Shown here piece after piece: positions 54,838 to 64,000 of a stretch of DNA of 64,000 nt. Under the pieces are notes generated by a model, which was not told the DNA's origin, did no database searches, and saw nothing but the letters and a program-made list of their open reading frames with translations. The translations under genes were made by a program, and so were the position numbers. Origin of the DNA: Auricularia sp. M13. Taxonomy: Eukaryota; Basidiomycota; Agaricomycetes; Auriculariales; Auriculariaceae. The stretch covers positions 3,844,001 through 3,908,000 of the forward strand of contig CM073195.1 of NCBI GenBank assembly GCA_037042915.1, read 5' to 3'. Each line of letters starts with the position of its first letter. Positions within the stretch are counted from its first letter, which is position 1.

Positions 54838-56442
54838 TCACGCGCGCGTCGGCAGGACGGCCTCGATGATCGAGTCGACGGCGCGCATGTGATGAACGCG
54901 CTTTACTTCCAAGCCGGCCTGCTCCAGCAGCGCAATCATCGCATCCTAGACGTAGCGACGCAAGGAGTCAACGGCTGAATTACAGAAAAGAGACTGAACG
55001 AGCGCACCTGCGTGCGTGTGATGCCGTTGTTGAGCGCAAGCAGCTGCATGCTCGTCGTGCGCACGAACCGGCTGCTGTCCGGGCGGAGCAGCATCTCGCA
55101 CACCAGCAGCGTCGGCCCCTGCTCGCCGCCGGAAGCCGCTGCCATCGCATCGCGGACGTTGCGCAGAATGTGCACCACCTCGGAGTCAGTCCAGTCGTGC
55201 AGGACGTGCCGGATGAGGTACGTCGGGCTCCCCTTGGGCAGGCCGCTGGCATCGACGTCCGGCGCGAGGAAGTCGCCCGCGGCGAAGCCCACGCTGGCGG
55301 CCCGGGGATGGGCGGCCCACACCTGCAATGTGCACGTCGACGGTCAGCGCTCAGCGGGTGCGTCTGAGGAGGACAGACGCGCCTTCTTGGCGTTCTCGAC
55401 CGTCTTCGGAATGTCAAAGATGACGAACTCCAGCTCGCGGTTCTGCTCGTACTTGAGCAGTTCCATCTCCAACGCGCCGATGCCGCCGCCGCAGTCCACG
55501 ACGGGACCGCGCAGTGTGTGCCACTCGAAGTCTATAGCCGCGGCAAAGTAAGCAACATGTCGCAGCGCTACGACGGACGGACCCTTGGGGACGTTGGCGT
55601 TCGCCATCATGTGCAGCTGCTTCATCGCGCGGCCGAGGCGCTCACCGCGCCAAGCGTGCTCGGGCGCGGCCATCCACTCGAACACGCTGCCCTGGAACCC
55701 GAACGCGAGCTTGGAGCCCGAGAGCTGGCCCTGCGACTTGGCGGCCTCCTGCAGCTTGGACGCGGCGTTGTAGCCCTCGTCGCATCTGCCACACGCGGGA
55801 GTGAGCATGACGACGGGATGGAGTGCAACAAGAGGGTTGAACTGGCGCGCACATAAAGCCAACGGCGCTCTTCATGCTCGTTGGATGCGCCTCGCGCAGG
55901 ACATCCGACAGCGGATTGTTCTTGTACACTTGCGGCGCGTCCTCGACGAAGTACCCGCGGCCGAGCATACAGCCCATCGCGACGCCTAAAGATGCTTTAA
56001 TTTAGCCAGGCAACATGGTTATGCAACACACCAAGGAAGCGCTTATCCGCGCCCGTCCGCTCGCTCAGCTGCGCGAGCGACGCGGAGCCGTCGCCGATGA
56101 TGTCGGCGACGCCGAGCTGGGTGACCAAGTGTAGTGCCTGGCTCTCCTGGCAGGACTCTGCGTCTGCGAGTCACAATGAGCTGTGCAAGCTGAAATTGAA
56201 CTCGCCTCCGATGAGCACGGTGTACTCAAGTGGCCCAACGACGGTGCGCAGTAGTCTGCGGTTAATCGGTGTGAGTATGCGGTCAGGACGCGGAGGACGG
56301 CGGCAACGCACTCGTCGCAGGCGCGCTGCACATCCAGTGCGCCTGTGTACGCTTCCTTGCTCTCCGCGGGTGCGGCTGCGAAAGACTTGACGAGCGCGAG
56401 CAGGCGTTCGGCGACAGCAACGGCGTCCGCAGAGTCAGTCAT
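54838..56442 (-). CDS. COMT-type S-adenosylmethionine-dependent O-methyltransferase
   Basis: The gene runs from about the ATG at 56442 (MTDSADAVAVAERLLALVKS) to the stop at 54838, with six or more exons. Landmarks in order are ALHLVTQLGVADIIGDGSAS (dimerisation/winged-helix region), MLGRGYFVED, then PVVDCGGGIGALEMELLK (SAM-binding glycine motif), ELEFVIFDIPKTVENA, GDFLAPDVDASGLPKGSPTY, LIRHVLHDWTDSE (catalytic His region) and a closing LVCEMLL segment. This order is diagnostic for plant/fungal COMT-type enzymes that methylate phenolic hydroxyls. The first two junctions (about 56160-56290) are uncertain; the others are supported by GT-AG borders. Close to the quinone-synthetase-like gene, it could modify the product, but 4.3 kb and two other genes separate them. 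Confidence 0.75.
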
Positions 56443-56697
56443 CGAGGCGAGGGTCGAAAGGTACCGAATGGTGATACCGCCGTGTGGGCTGTGGGATACA
56501 TAACTTATCAATTTGCCAGGCACCAATGATCCCCCGGCTCGGTGATAACGGCAGGTGCTCAATAGATCTTGGAATAGACTAGGAGAAACATCTTTGATCG
56601 TCAGACATGTAGCTCAAAAAATGCAAAGTAATCTCACGGAACGAAGCCATGCAGCCGATGGACGAAACCCAGCGAAGACGGCGGGGGTGCGGTGTGG

Positions 56698-57039
56698 TTA
56701 GACTGGAACTCGTCGTGAGGCGAGCAGAGCGCCGTCGTATGATGCCACCGGCGCAGTGGGGGCCGCTAGCTGCACAAGCGGGTCGTCCTGGAGTGGCGCG
56801 GTGCGCGAACGAAAGGGGCTAGGCTGACACGATGAGTAGCTCGTCTGGCCAGCTGGTGCCGCCAGCGTCCTGGTTCTGACGCTGAAGCCGATGCCGATGT
56901 TGTCACAATACTGAAGATTAGATGCAGTCTGCGAGCCATAATGAATACCAATTGCCGGGGATTGAGCGAGATGCAGAAGAAAATGCTTTGGCATCGCGAG
57001 CATCACTTTGTGCATAGTGGAGACAGCGCAAGGATCCAC
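56698..57039 (-). pseudogene. MYND zinc-finger gene remnant
   Basis: The minus strand around 56960-57000 (ATGCCAAAGCAT, then TTTTCTTCTGCA) is nearly the same as the MYND-encoding ATGTCAAAACATTTTCTACT of the intact gene at 57682-58406. It encodes RCQSIFFC in one frame. The upstream CxxC and the conserved C-terminal block are absent and the frame breaks, so only a fragment of the finger survives. Confidence 0.5.
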
Positions 57040-57681
57040 CTGCTTGAACTTATCAACGAGAGAATATGTAGCAGTATCTGGAGCGGACGCGTTCCGACTG
57101 ACATTCTGTGGGCCTGCATGTGTGATCAGTTATACGCGTTGCACGCGCTCCAGTACGGCATCAGAGGGCATACGGTGGATCACGCTAGAAAATCCCCCAT
57201 AAGCCGCGCAGGTCGAGAACCGAAGTGCGGCGCCGCGAGACGCATATCATCTCCGTGTTACGGGTTCCAGCAGCCAGCCTGAAGATGCCGAGTAAAGCTC
57301 GTATTGAAGATGATACAGTACGCGCAGAAGGTAATAGTCAGCAAGTCATTTGAAGCGCAGGAGGGTTTGGAAGGCATTGCGCTGGCAATGTGAGTACGTT
57401 GTGAATACGAAGAAGAGACACCGCATCGGCGTTTCAAATCGTGACCACTCCGACAAGAACATGCAGAAACGCGCGACTGTCCACGATAGTGAGTTCATTG
57501 TCACAGGATCTGATGAAAATCAAGTTATTAACGAATAGGATGTTGAAACTTTTTCGCCCTCCCGGTATTATATAAAATTCACCGTATCATCGACAGGATT
57601 CCACGCTCTTCAGTTTTCATTCAAGAGGCCATATGATACATACATTGCGTATTGCTGCTGATGGGCAAGGCAGGGGGCTAC
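57040..57681. other. Intergenic DNA, no gene supported
   Basis: Only short overlapping frames. A TATTATATAA sequence near 57566 is AT-rich and could belong to the 3' end of the MYND gene. Confidence 0.4.
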
Positions 57682-58406
57682 CTACGCCCGGCTGCGGCTG
57701 AGGAAGAGCGCCTCGACGGCGGATCTGACGTCTGAGAAGTCGACGTAGTCCCGCCGGTACTGGTCGAAGTATCTCAGGATAAGGACATCGCCCATCCACT
57801 GCTGCACAATTCTGCCGCGCGAAGACAGCGTTTGCGCGACGGAGCGGTTGGGCGTGCTCGCGCCGGGGCAATACCAGACCTGCAGCGGGTGGTCGAGAAC
57901 GAAGTCGCGTCCATCGCCCGTGAACACCATGCTGGCGGGCTGCCTGCCTCCAGAGGTCCGGATGAACGGCGCGACAAACGGCTCCGGGGGATCATTCGTG
58001 CCGTGCCCGGGGAGCGGGTAGCAGTCCACCGAGACCAAGCGGCCCTGTGTCTCGTCCTGGGGAAAGTAAAGCGCTTCGTATGCCATGACAGGCATAACAG
58101 GGGGCACCAAATTTGTGAAGGCATTGAGCGGCGCATTCTGCGGAGGACAGGTGTGCCACGACGAGGAGACAGTCTGGGCTGGTGCCGACAGGGTCAATTT
58201 GTTGGCGGGCGCGCACTCGAGCCGGTGCCGAGGCCAATCCTGCGGCATACCCACAGTGTGAGGGTCTATGCAAGGATTGAAATAGAAAAAAAAAGACGCA
58301 CGGGTTGCTGATGTTGCTGGCTGCAGTAGAAAATGTTTTGACATAGCCCGCAGACTCTGAAAGACTGTTGGCCACAAACGGCACACTGACCAGACTTGGA
58401 GGACAT
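57682..58406 (-). CDS. MYND zinc-finger protein, copy 2
   Basis: Exon 58302-58406 encodes 35 residues and exon 57682-58239 a further 185, joined over a 62-base intron. The finger reads CAVCGQQ, RVCGLCQNIFYCSQQHQQ and, after the intron, DWPRHRLEC, matching MYND ligand spacing. The body is Pro-rich, with the block DHPLQVWYCPGA, WMGDVLILR and a terminal VRSAVEALFLSR that parallels MYND copy 1 (23958-24702). Gene structure, including the intron position within the finger, is the same in both. Likely a protein-interaction module of unknown partner. A TATA box lies 60-70 bases upstream of the ATG. Confidence 0.75.
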
Positions 58407-58466
58407 GGGGAGTTTGGGGACAGACTCAGGATCGGCGTTGGTATCAATGGAGCGGCGCGCCCTGGT

Positions 58467-58476
58467 TTATATACCG
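58467..58476 (-). promoter_or_regulatory. TATA box of MYND copy 2
   Basis: On the minus strand GGTATATAAACC lies 60-70 bases upstream of the start codon at 58406, a typical distance for this genome's TATA-like elements. Confidence 0.6.
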
Positions 58477-58970
58477 CGCATGGTGGTACGCGCCTCATGC
58501 GCGCCTCTGATTCGCTTCAGTTGTGGTGTTGCGCACCTTCTGAGGCGGGAAACCAAAATCAGTGCCTCTTCCTTACCATGCTGGTAGGAGGCGACGCAGT
58601 GCGGCGCTTAGACAGGCGGGTAATCTCGCGTGTCGTGCACAATGCGCATGGGTCGTGTCCCAGCTTCCCAGGCCTACAGGTCTATCCAGCGCACGTATTC
58701 TTGATGATACAATGCGCAATGTGGACAAAAGGCGGAGATATCTCGATGTGCAAGTTAACCCGTATGCTCTGTACTTGCAAATTGAGTCAGGAGCAGAGGA
58801 TTGAGCCGGGCAGCGGAGTCCCAAGTCGCGACCTCTCCGCCAATTGCCCCCAAATGAGGCTGGTCATCCACGACAGCCTCATAATATGGTGAATTCAAAT
58901 AGAGTCCTCAATTTCAACCCACCACATAAAGCTTGACACGGACTGCCAGTGCGATCGCACAGTACAAAAG

Positions 58971-60031
58971 CTAAACTGCCGGTCCCTCAGATTCCTCCCG
59001 GTTCTTTCCGCGTCTGGCGCGTCTCCGCACCCGTTTGACCTGAGTGAATCCTTCCTGGTCAATCTGCGCGGTAAGGTAAGCATTCTGCACCAGGACAAGA
59101 ACCGACTATTGTGCTCGCCTCGTTGATGGTCTCCTGCGTCTCAGGCAATGTATTCTGATGGTGGATATCAGCATGTTTCATGTAGTCTGCACGCTGAGCG
59201 TAGCGTACCTCAGCAATTGGCGGTAGCACCGAGACATGCGACTGGACAGAGTACTAGAGAGCCAAAAAGGCTTAATAAGCGCCGATAACGCATACGGACG
59301 CGACGTACAAACGACCCGCGCCATGAAGAGGCAGCTGAAGGGAGAGTGGCCGCAATCCTCTGCAGGTGAAGGTCAATCAGTGCCCCTACCCGTTGCGACA
59401 TGTGGGATGGACAAACCTCGTACGACGCCTTCAATGCCTCTAGCTGCTCCCGAGACATATTGGCGAGACTGACCGCGCGCTCCGCACAGACCTTGCGCAG
59501 CGTCTTAAGCTCCCCGCCGACCACCTGGTACTCCTTCCCCGCCGCCCGAAAGCGCGTCGCCTGACGGTCGTACTGCAGCGCGATGGCATACGCGATTGCG
59601 TAGCTGTTCTCCTCCAGCCACTCCGGCTCCGTGCGTATCCGCGGCGAGTCTTCCGCGGGCCACGGTGGCGTTCGCGTGCCGAGGGCGACGGCCAGCGCCT
59701 GCGCTCCCGCGTCGACCTCGCTTATCGGCCGGCGGTCGAAGTGCGTGGTGAGGACGATGCGTCCCGGTCGGTTGGGCCCATGCGGCTTCTCGACGACGAT
59801 AAAAGGGCGGTATTTGCCCTTGTTCTTCGAGAGCTCGTTGTAGTGGCGCTGCAGGAGGCTGTCGGGCTCGACGGTGGGCATGACGGACATGAGCGCCGGA
59901 ACGACCGCGTGCTTGATGGAGTGGTTTGCACGGCCCACCATGCCCTCCTCAATGTCGCGCCATCGTAGCAAACCACGCCGCGAGCGAGCCGTCGCGGTCG
60001 ACGCATTGGATACGGTGTCGCTGTCAGGCAT
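58971..60031 (-). CDS. Unknown protein, minus-strand member of the divergent pair (copy c)
   Basis: Exon 1 (59417-60031) is a clean 205-codon frame starting MPDSDTVSNASTATAR. It shares with copy b, in the same order, EEGMVGRANHSIKHAV, KYRPFIVVEKPHG, IVLTTHFDRRPISEVDAG, PPWPAEDSPRI with EPEWLEENSYA, and a terminal MSREQLEALKASYE. A 57-base intron (59360-59416) separates an exon containing SSWRGSFVRRVRMRYRR; because the intron is a multiple of three without a stop, retention would also be readable. A last exon at about 58971-59067 (FTQVKRVRRRARRGKNREE) matches the basic tail of copy b, but intervening splices are uncertain. If only the first two exons are used, the protein stops at 59210. The basic tail could be a nuclear-localisation signal. 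Function unknown. Confidence 0.55.
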
Positions 60032-60217
60032 ATGCAAATGAGGGTCTTGCAAAAAAGGTGAGACATCTTCCTTCGATGCTCAGCCGGCATTTTGACCGGT
60101 GTCCCTGCAGCTTGGACCATGGACCAAGCCTTTCATGAGGTCTGCGGGGTCAGAGTCATGACCACATGCGCTTCAGAGGCCGCTGTCTCACCTTTTGTCG
60201 GGCTTCGAATTGAAGCT

Positions 60218-60229
60218 CTTATATTGTGG
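60218..60229 (+). promoter_or_regulatory. TATA-like box CTTATATTGTGG, copy c
   Basis: Lies 48 bases before the ATG at 60266, in the 234-base interval between the two divergent genes; identical to the boxes at 39655 and 43729. Confidence 0.65.
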
Positions 60230-60265
60230 CAGACTCCGCGCAATCATCGTTCGACGTTCCCCGGC

Positions 60266-61637
60266 ATGAGCATTACCGAATCTCCCAAGTGGGGTCAGCC
60301 GCGAATCGCAGAAGGCACATTCGTCATCTTCTCCTTCGATCCTGAGGCCTATGCAAAGGCATGCGATCCCAACGACGAGATCCTGGCAGCGGCAGCGCGT
60401 CGCATCCCGCGGAAGAAATATCTGGGGTTGATTGAAGGTGTAAGTTCCCATAGTCGCACCAAATTGCCATAAGCTCACACACTCGGGCAATGCGCAGGTC
60501 GGCATGATTGACCTCCCGGGTCTGCGCCAGAATCCGGACATCCGCGTCGTCGGGCGCGCGCCGCCGCAGGAGGGCGAGGACGAGGTGTACTGCACGGGTC
60601 CAAAGCGCTGCATCCCGGTGCTCCCGTGCGCCGCGGCAGAGGATTCTGAGGGGCGCGCGCCACTAGTGCCTTCTGTGCCTCTGCCGTGGCCGGATTGCTA
60701 CGTCCACACGCTGCAGCTCGTCAATGCCTTTGTCTCGCGCGTGCACCACGCTAATCCCACGGGCGCGGTGATATCGAAGGAGGAGCTGAGTCGCCTGTCC
60801 GACCTCATTGTCGACGACCAGTGCGGCGCGGCAGCAGACCGCCGCGCTCGACGCGAAGGCTGAGGGAGAGTCGGCTTCAAAGGAGCCGAGTGAATATTCG
60901 GATGGTCAGTGAGAAGCGCCGTTGCGTGCATACCGAGACAGATTAAGCTGAGGCAGTTCCAGACGAGGATGATGAGAGCGACGCCGACTCGTCTTGTCTC
61001 GAGCAGGAGTTCATCGCGCCGTCGAAGGTCTACATCGAGATCTGGGAAGATCTGACCAGCGCCACGGCCTTGGGAGAACCGAAAGATGTCGGAGCTGACA
61101 TCAACCGAATCGTAGAGTGAGCGCTTTCCATGACGCAGATGGAACGTGCTGACCGAGGGGCATAGGATCGGAGAAGAATGGGCGTCGCGCAAGAAACAGG
61201 ACCGGCAGGCGAATGATGCCGCACAGACTTCGAAATGGGCGGCCGAGGTTGGCAACTTCAAACATGATGAGTGAGACGCAATTCTGGTGCTGCGGATGCG
61301 CAGAAATGCTGACGTATCTTCAGCCCTACAAGTGAAAGATCCAACGCTGACGCACCTACTCCTCCTGAGCACACAGAACATGGTGCGTACAAACAAAAGC
61401 TTTTGCACGTAGACTGACTGCTCAGAAGATGCTCCACATGAACACGGTGCTGTCAGAAATACACCCCCCGCGCCACGTCCAGCAATCAGCGTACCTACTC
61501 TCCGTCCTGCTGATAAAATCCCAAATGCCGGGGAGCCACGGGATGACCATCGCTCGGCGAGATCAGGCCTTCTGCATGTGGGCGCGGAGAGAGCGGACTC
61601 GTTGAGGAACTGGTTTCGTCATATCTTTTGCTTGTAG
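60266..61637 (+). CDS. Unknown protein, plus-strand member of the divergent pair (copy c)
   Basis: Exon 1 (60266-60439) encodes GQPRIAEGTFVIFSFDPEAY and RIPRKKYLGLIEG. Exon 2 starts at 60498 with DLPGLRQNPDIRVVGRAPPQ and CYVHTLQLVNAFVSRVHHAN. Near 60826-60832 the frame must shift by one base to continue into QQTAALDAKAEGESASKEPS and the later exons with YIEIWEDLTSATALGEPKDV, IGEEWASRKK and a polar C-terminus ending at 61637. Without the shift the protein stops at about 60863. This is either an assembly error or an inactivating change; the strong conservation on both sides favours a recent event. The conserved blocks are the same as in copies a and b. Function unknown. Confidence 0.5.
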
Positions 61638-62417
61638 CTTACCGGTTTTTCATATCGAAAATTTTCTGTTCGTGAGCGCGCCAGTCCTCGCAGTTCCTCA
61701 TCGACTCGGAGTCTTGGATTGATACGAAAAAAAGTACGATTTGGAGTTTTCATATGCAGGTCGAGTAGTCGGGCTGGAGCAAGCAGCAGTGTTGAACGAG
61801 CACTCCGTCCCATGGCCGGAACCCAAGCGACTGATACGAACAACTGGGCCTCGAAGGAAGGCAAGCGGTGCCATGGTACGAGAAAACCAAGCTGGAGAAA
61901 GACCCTGCCTGATAGAGAGTGATGTTGATAGAGGCTCCCTATGGGAGGTGCACAGGGTATCGCAATATTTGAACATCAAGTCAACGTTCACCGAAACTGC
62001 CTCCCAGAGCCTGACGCCGCAAATCGAAAGATTGTATAGTCATTTAGAGCCTGGCAGCTCCAACGCGCTAGACGTTTGCAGTGCACCCTGGGGTCAACGC
62101 AAGTTCTCACAAGAGATTGGGAAACACCTCACTTCGTTATGCTTTGCCACAGTCCTCTAAGTCGAAAGACGAATGATAGCGTCGACGCGGGATGGTGTGC
62201 GTTGGTCAGAGAGTCCTGTTACGGCTCTGAACGGAACAGCAGAAGACAAGGATGAAGTGAGCCCACGTGACCTTCGATCCGCGGATCGATTGATGTCATG
62301 AGCGCCAACGTCATGGTACGAGGTGGCTTAAGAAAATCACGTGTTTCGTTTGCTCTTGACCTCTTACCATCATCATGCACATACCATTCCTTGGCCGACT
62401 ATTACTGTACGTCAGCA
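61638..62417. other. Intergenic DNA, no gene supported
   Basis: A plus-strand frame at 61741-62160 (139 codons) is open but has no recognisable domain and is overlapped by a frame in another register. I leave it uncalled. Confidence 0.4.
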
Positions 62418-62521
62418 GGCTCAGAAATGCCTGATTTGGTTTTCTCCCCATTGCTGTTGTATCCTGACCCAGGGAACACCAATGCGCTGGGATTGGAAAC
62501 CAGGCAGGCATTTCTGAGCCT
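62417..62521. repeat. 17-base inverted repeat just upstream of the lipase gene
   Basis: AGGCTCAGAAATGCCTG (62417-62433) and CAGGCATTTCTGAGCCT (62505-62521) are perfect reverse complements separated by 71 bases. The right arm ends 24 bases before the lipase ATG, so the transcript could form a stem-loop in its 5' leader if transcription starts upstream. Confidence 0.7.
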
Positions 62522-62544
62522 TTTCCCCCAGAAATTCTGTCCTA

Positions 62545-64000
62545 ATGCCTCCATCTAGACCTGAATATGGTGCCCTAGTATTCGGATTATCCCTCCTGCT
62601 CTTTGAGGCGCTTGCTCGGATAGTAACCATTTTGCTACCCGAAGCCGTGGTTCAACGATTATACCAATATACGCGCAGCGCATTCCATGCCTTTGCACGC
62701 TCGCCCTATGGAGCTGCAAAGCCTCAGGACCCGGTCAAACTGAAGGCCGAGGCGATACGGCAGGCAAAGGACTTTGAGGAGCTCTGCGCAATCTACGGCT
62801 ACACACCCGAAGAACATCTCGTCCAGACCAAGGATGGTTATCTGCTCGTTGTGCATCGCCTGCCCTCACGCAAAGGCCAAGCACGCGCTAGACCTGGCAC
62901 TCCGACTGGCAAGCCTGTGGTGTATTTGCATCATGGTATGCGGCATTTTTTCTGCGACGACTGCGAAACCTGAACGGGAATAGGTCTCTTAATGTGTAGC
63001 GAAATATGGGTTTGCTTAACGGACGAGGAACGTTGCATTCCGTTTGTTCTTGCCGAACAGGGCTATGACGTTTGGGTACGTACGCCACAGCGTAGATCCC
63101 TGGAAGACGAGCCATTGACGTTTCGATCCAGTTAGGAAATAATCGCGGCAACAAGTACTCGCGCAAGAGCGTGCACCATACTCCGTCCGATACGGCCTTC
63201 TGGCGGTTCTCGATGGACGAGTTCTGCATGCACGACATTCCGGACACCATCGCCTACATCCTCGAGAACACGAAGCAGCAGTCGCTGGGCTACGTCGGCT
63301 TCTCGCAGGGAACGGCGCAGGCGTTCGCCGCGCTCAGCGTGCACCCGCAGCTGAACCAGAAGGTGAACGTGTTCATTGCGATCGCGCCGGCGATGAGCCC
63401 GCCGGGGCTGCACAACCGTGTTGTCGACGCGCTGATGAAGGCGAGCCCGAGCCTGATGTTCCTCATCTTCGGTCGGCGCTCGATCCTGTCTTCGACGACG
63501 TTCTGGCAGTCGATGCTGTACCCGCCGCTGTTCAGCATGGTCATCGACAAGGGTCTCAAGTTCCTCTTCGATTGGAAGTGCCTGAACATCGCGCCCGCGC
63601 AGAAGATGGCCGCGTACGCGCACCTGTACAGCTTCACGAGCACCAAATCGGTCGTGCACTGGTTCCAGATCATGCGCCGCAGCGTGTTCCAGCTGTACGA
63701 CGACGACGTGGGCGCGGCCGTGCGCCTCTACGGCCAGAGCTTCTACCACCCCGCCAAGTTCCCCACGCAGAACATCGCGACGCCCATCGTGCTTCTATAC
63801 GGCATGAGCGACTCGCTCGTCGACATCAACGTCATGAAGGCAGCGCTGCCTGAGCACACGGTCGCCGTGGGCGTGCCCGGCTACGAGCATGTCGACATGA
63901 TCTGGGGCAAGGATATCGACCGCCTGATTATCCCCCACGTGCTCGAAGCGCTCGAGAACGGACGCAGGGGACAGAAGATGGCGCTGACCAACGGAGCTTC
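62545..64000 (+). CDS. Steryl ester hydrolase / acid-lipase-family enzyme (C-terminus beyond the window)
   Basis: Exons 62545-62935, 62984-63075 and 63132-64000 (still open) read in frame for about 450 residues. A hydrophobic N-terminal anchor (ALVFGLSLLLFEALARIVTI) is followed by the family entry segment EELCAIYGYTPEEHLVQTKD and GYLLVVHRLPS. Next come the oxyanion region VVYLHHGLLMCSEIW, NNRGNKYSRK, and the nucleophile elbow GFSQGTAQ (Ser near residue 220). A likely catalytic Asp is in YGMSDSLVD, and His is in YEHVDMIWG. The order matches fungal Tgl1/Yeh1-type steryl ester hydrolases, membrane-anchored enzymes that release sterols and fatty acids from steryl esters in lipid droplets or at the plasma membrane. 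The start was chosen because it precedes the anchor helix. Confidence 0.85.

Noticed and set aside
1-64000. tRNA, rRNA, CRISPR and bacterial-style operator signals
   Set aside because: None seen: no cloverleaf with A/B boxes, no regularly spaced palindromic repeats, and the gene structure is eukaryotic throughout.

Overview
The window is nuclear DNA of a filamentous basidiomycete, most likely an Agaricomycete. The genes carry many short introns of about 45-70 bases with GTRNGT donors and YAG acceptors. Gene families common in mushrooms recur (SAT4/rhodopsin-like and DUF6533-like membrane proteins, F-box, MYND, hemerythrin-like, COMT-type O-methyltransferase, terphenylquinone-synthetase-like enzymes). 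I saw no rRNA, tRNA, CRISPR array or operon. All gene models were assembled by eye from reading frames and splice signals.

Layout. 1-2.8 kb: a truncated membrane-protein gene and an AhpD-like gene. 3.5-16.5 kb: one very long LINE-type retrotransposon with a 15-bp target-site duplication, an extra upstream ORF, ORF1, an antisense fragment of the mRNA cleavage factor Pcf11, ORF2 and a poly(A) tail. 18.7-21 kb: a decayed F-box gene abutted by an inverted-repeat element that carries a smaller nested element. 22.1-24.7 kb: a second AhpD-like gene, a 540-bp hAT-type element and a MYND gene. 25.7-31 kb: a membrane-anchored protein gene split in an exon by an apparently intact 3.47-kb hAT transposon. 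31-38.8 kb: gene-poor DNA and a young LTR-flanked element without recognisable gag or pol, inserted in a candidate secreted-protein reading frame. 38.8-45.4 kb: two tandem copies of a unit made of a divergent pair of unknown genes plus an AhpD-like copy, peppered with two more 540-bp elements. 46.1-56.4 kb: the most gene-dense part, with a four-domain A-T-TE-dioxygenase synthetase, a DUF6533-like membrane protein, a hemerythrin-like protein and an O-methyltransferase. 56.7-61.6 kb: a MYND remnant, an intact MYND gene and a third copy of the divergent pair. 62.5-64 kb: a steryl-ester-hydrolase-like lipase running off the end.

How the parts fit. The synthetase resembles basidiomycete enzymes that activate two aromatic alpha-keto acids and condense them to terphenylquinones. 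The nearby O-methyltransferase could modify such a product, but no aminotransferase is visible, so a complete pathway is not shown. The rest of the window is shaped by recent transposition: perfect target duplications flank the LINE, the large hAT, three apparently identical 540-bp elements and the LTR element. It is also shaped by local duplication of AhpD-like, MYND and divergent-pair genes, with some copies already broken.
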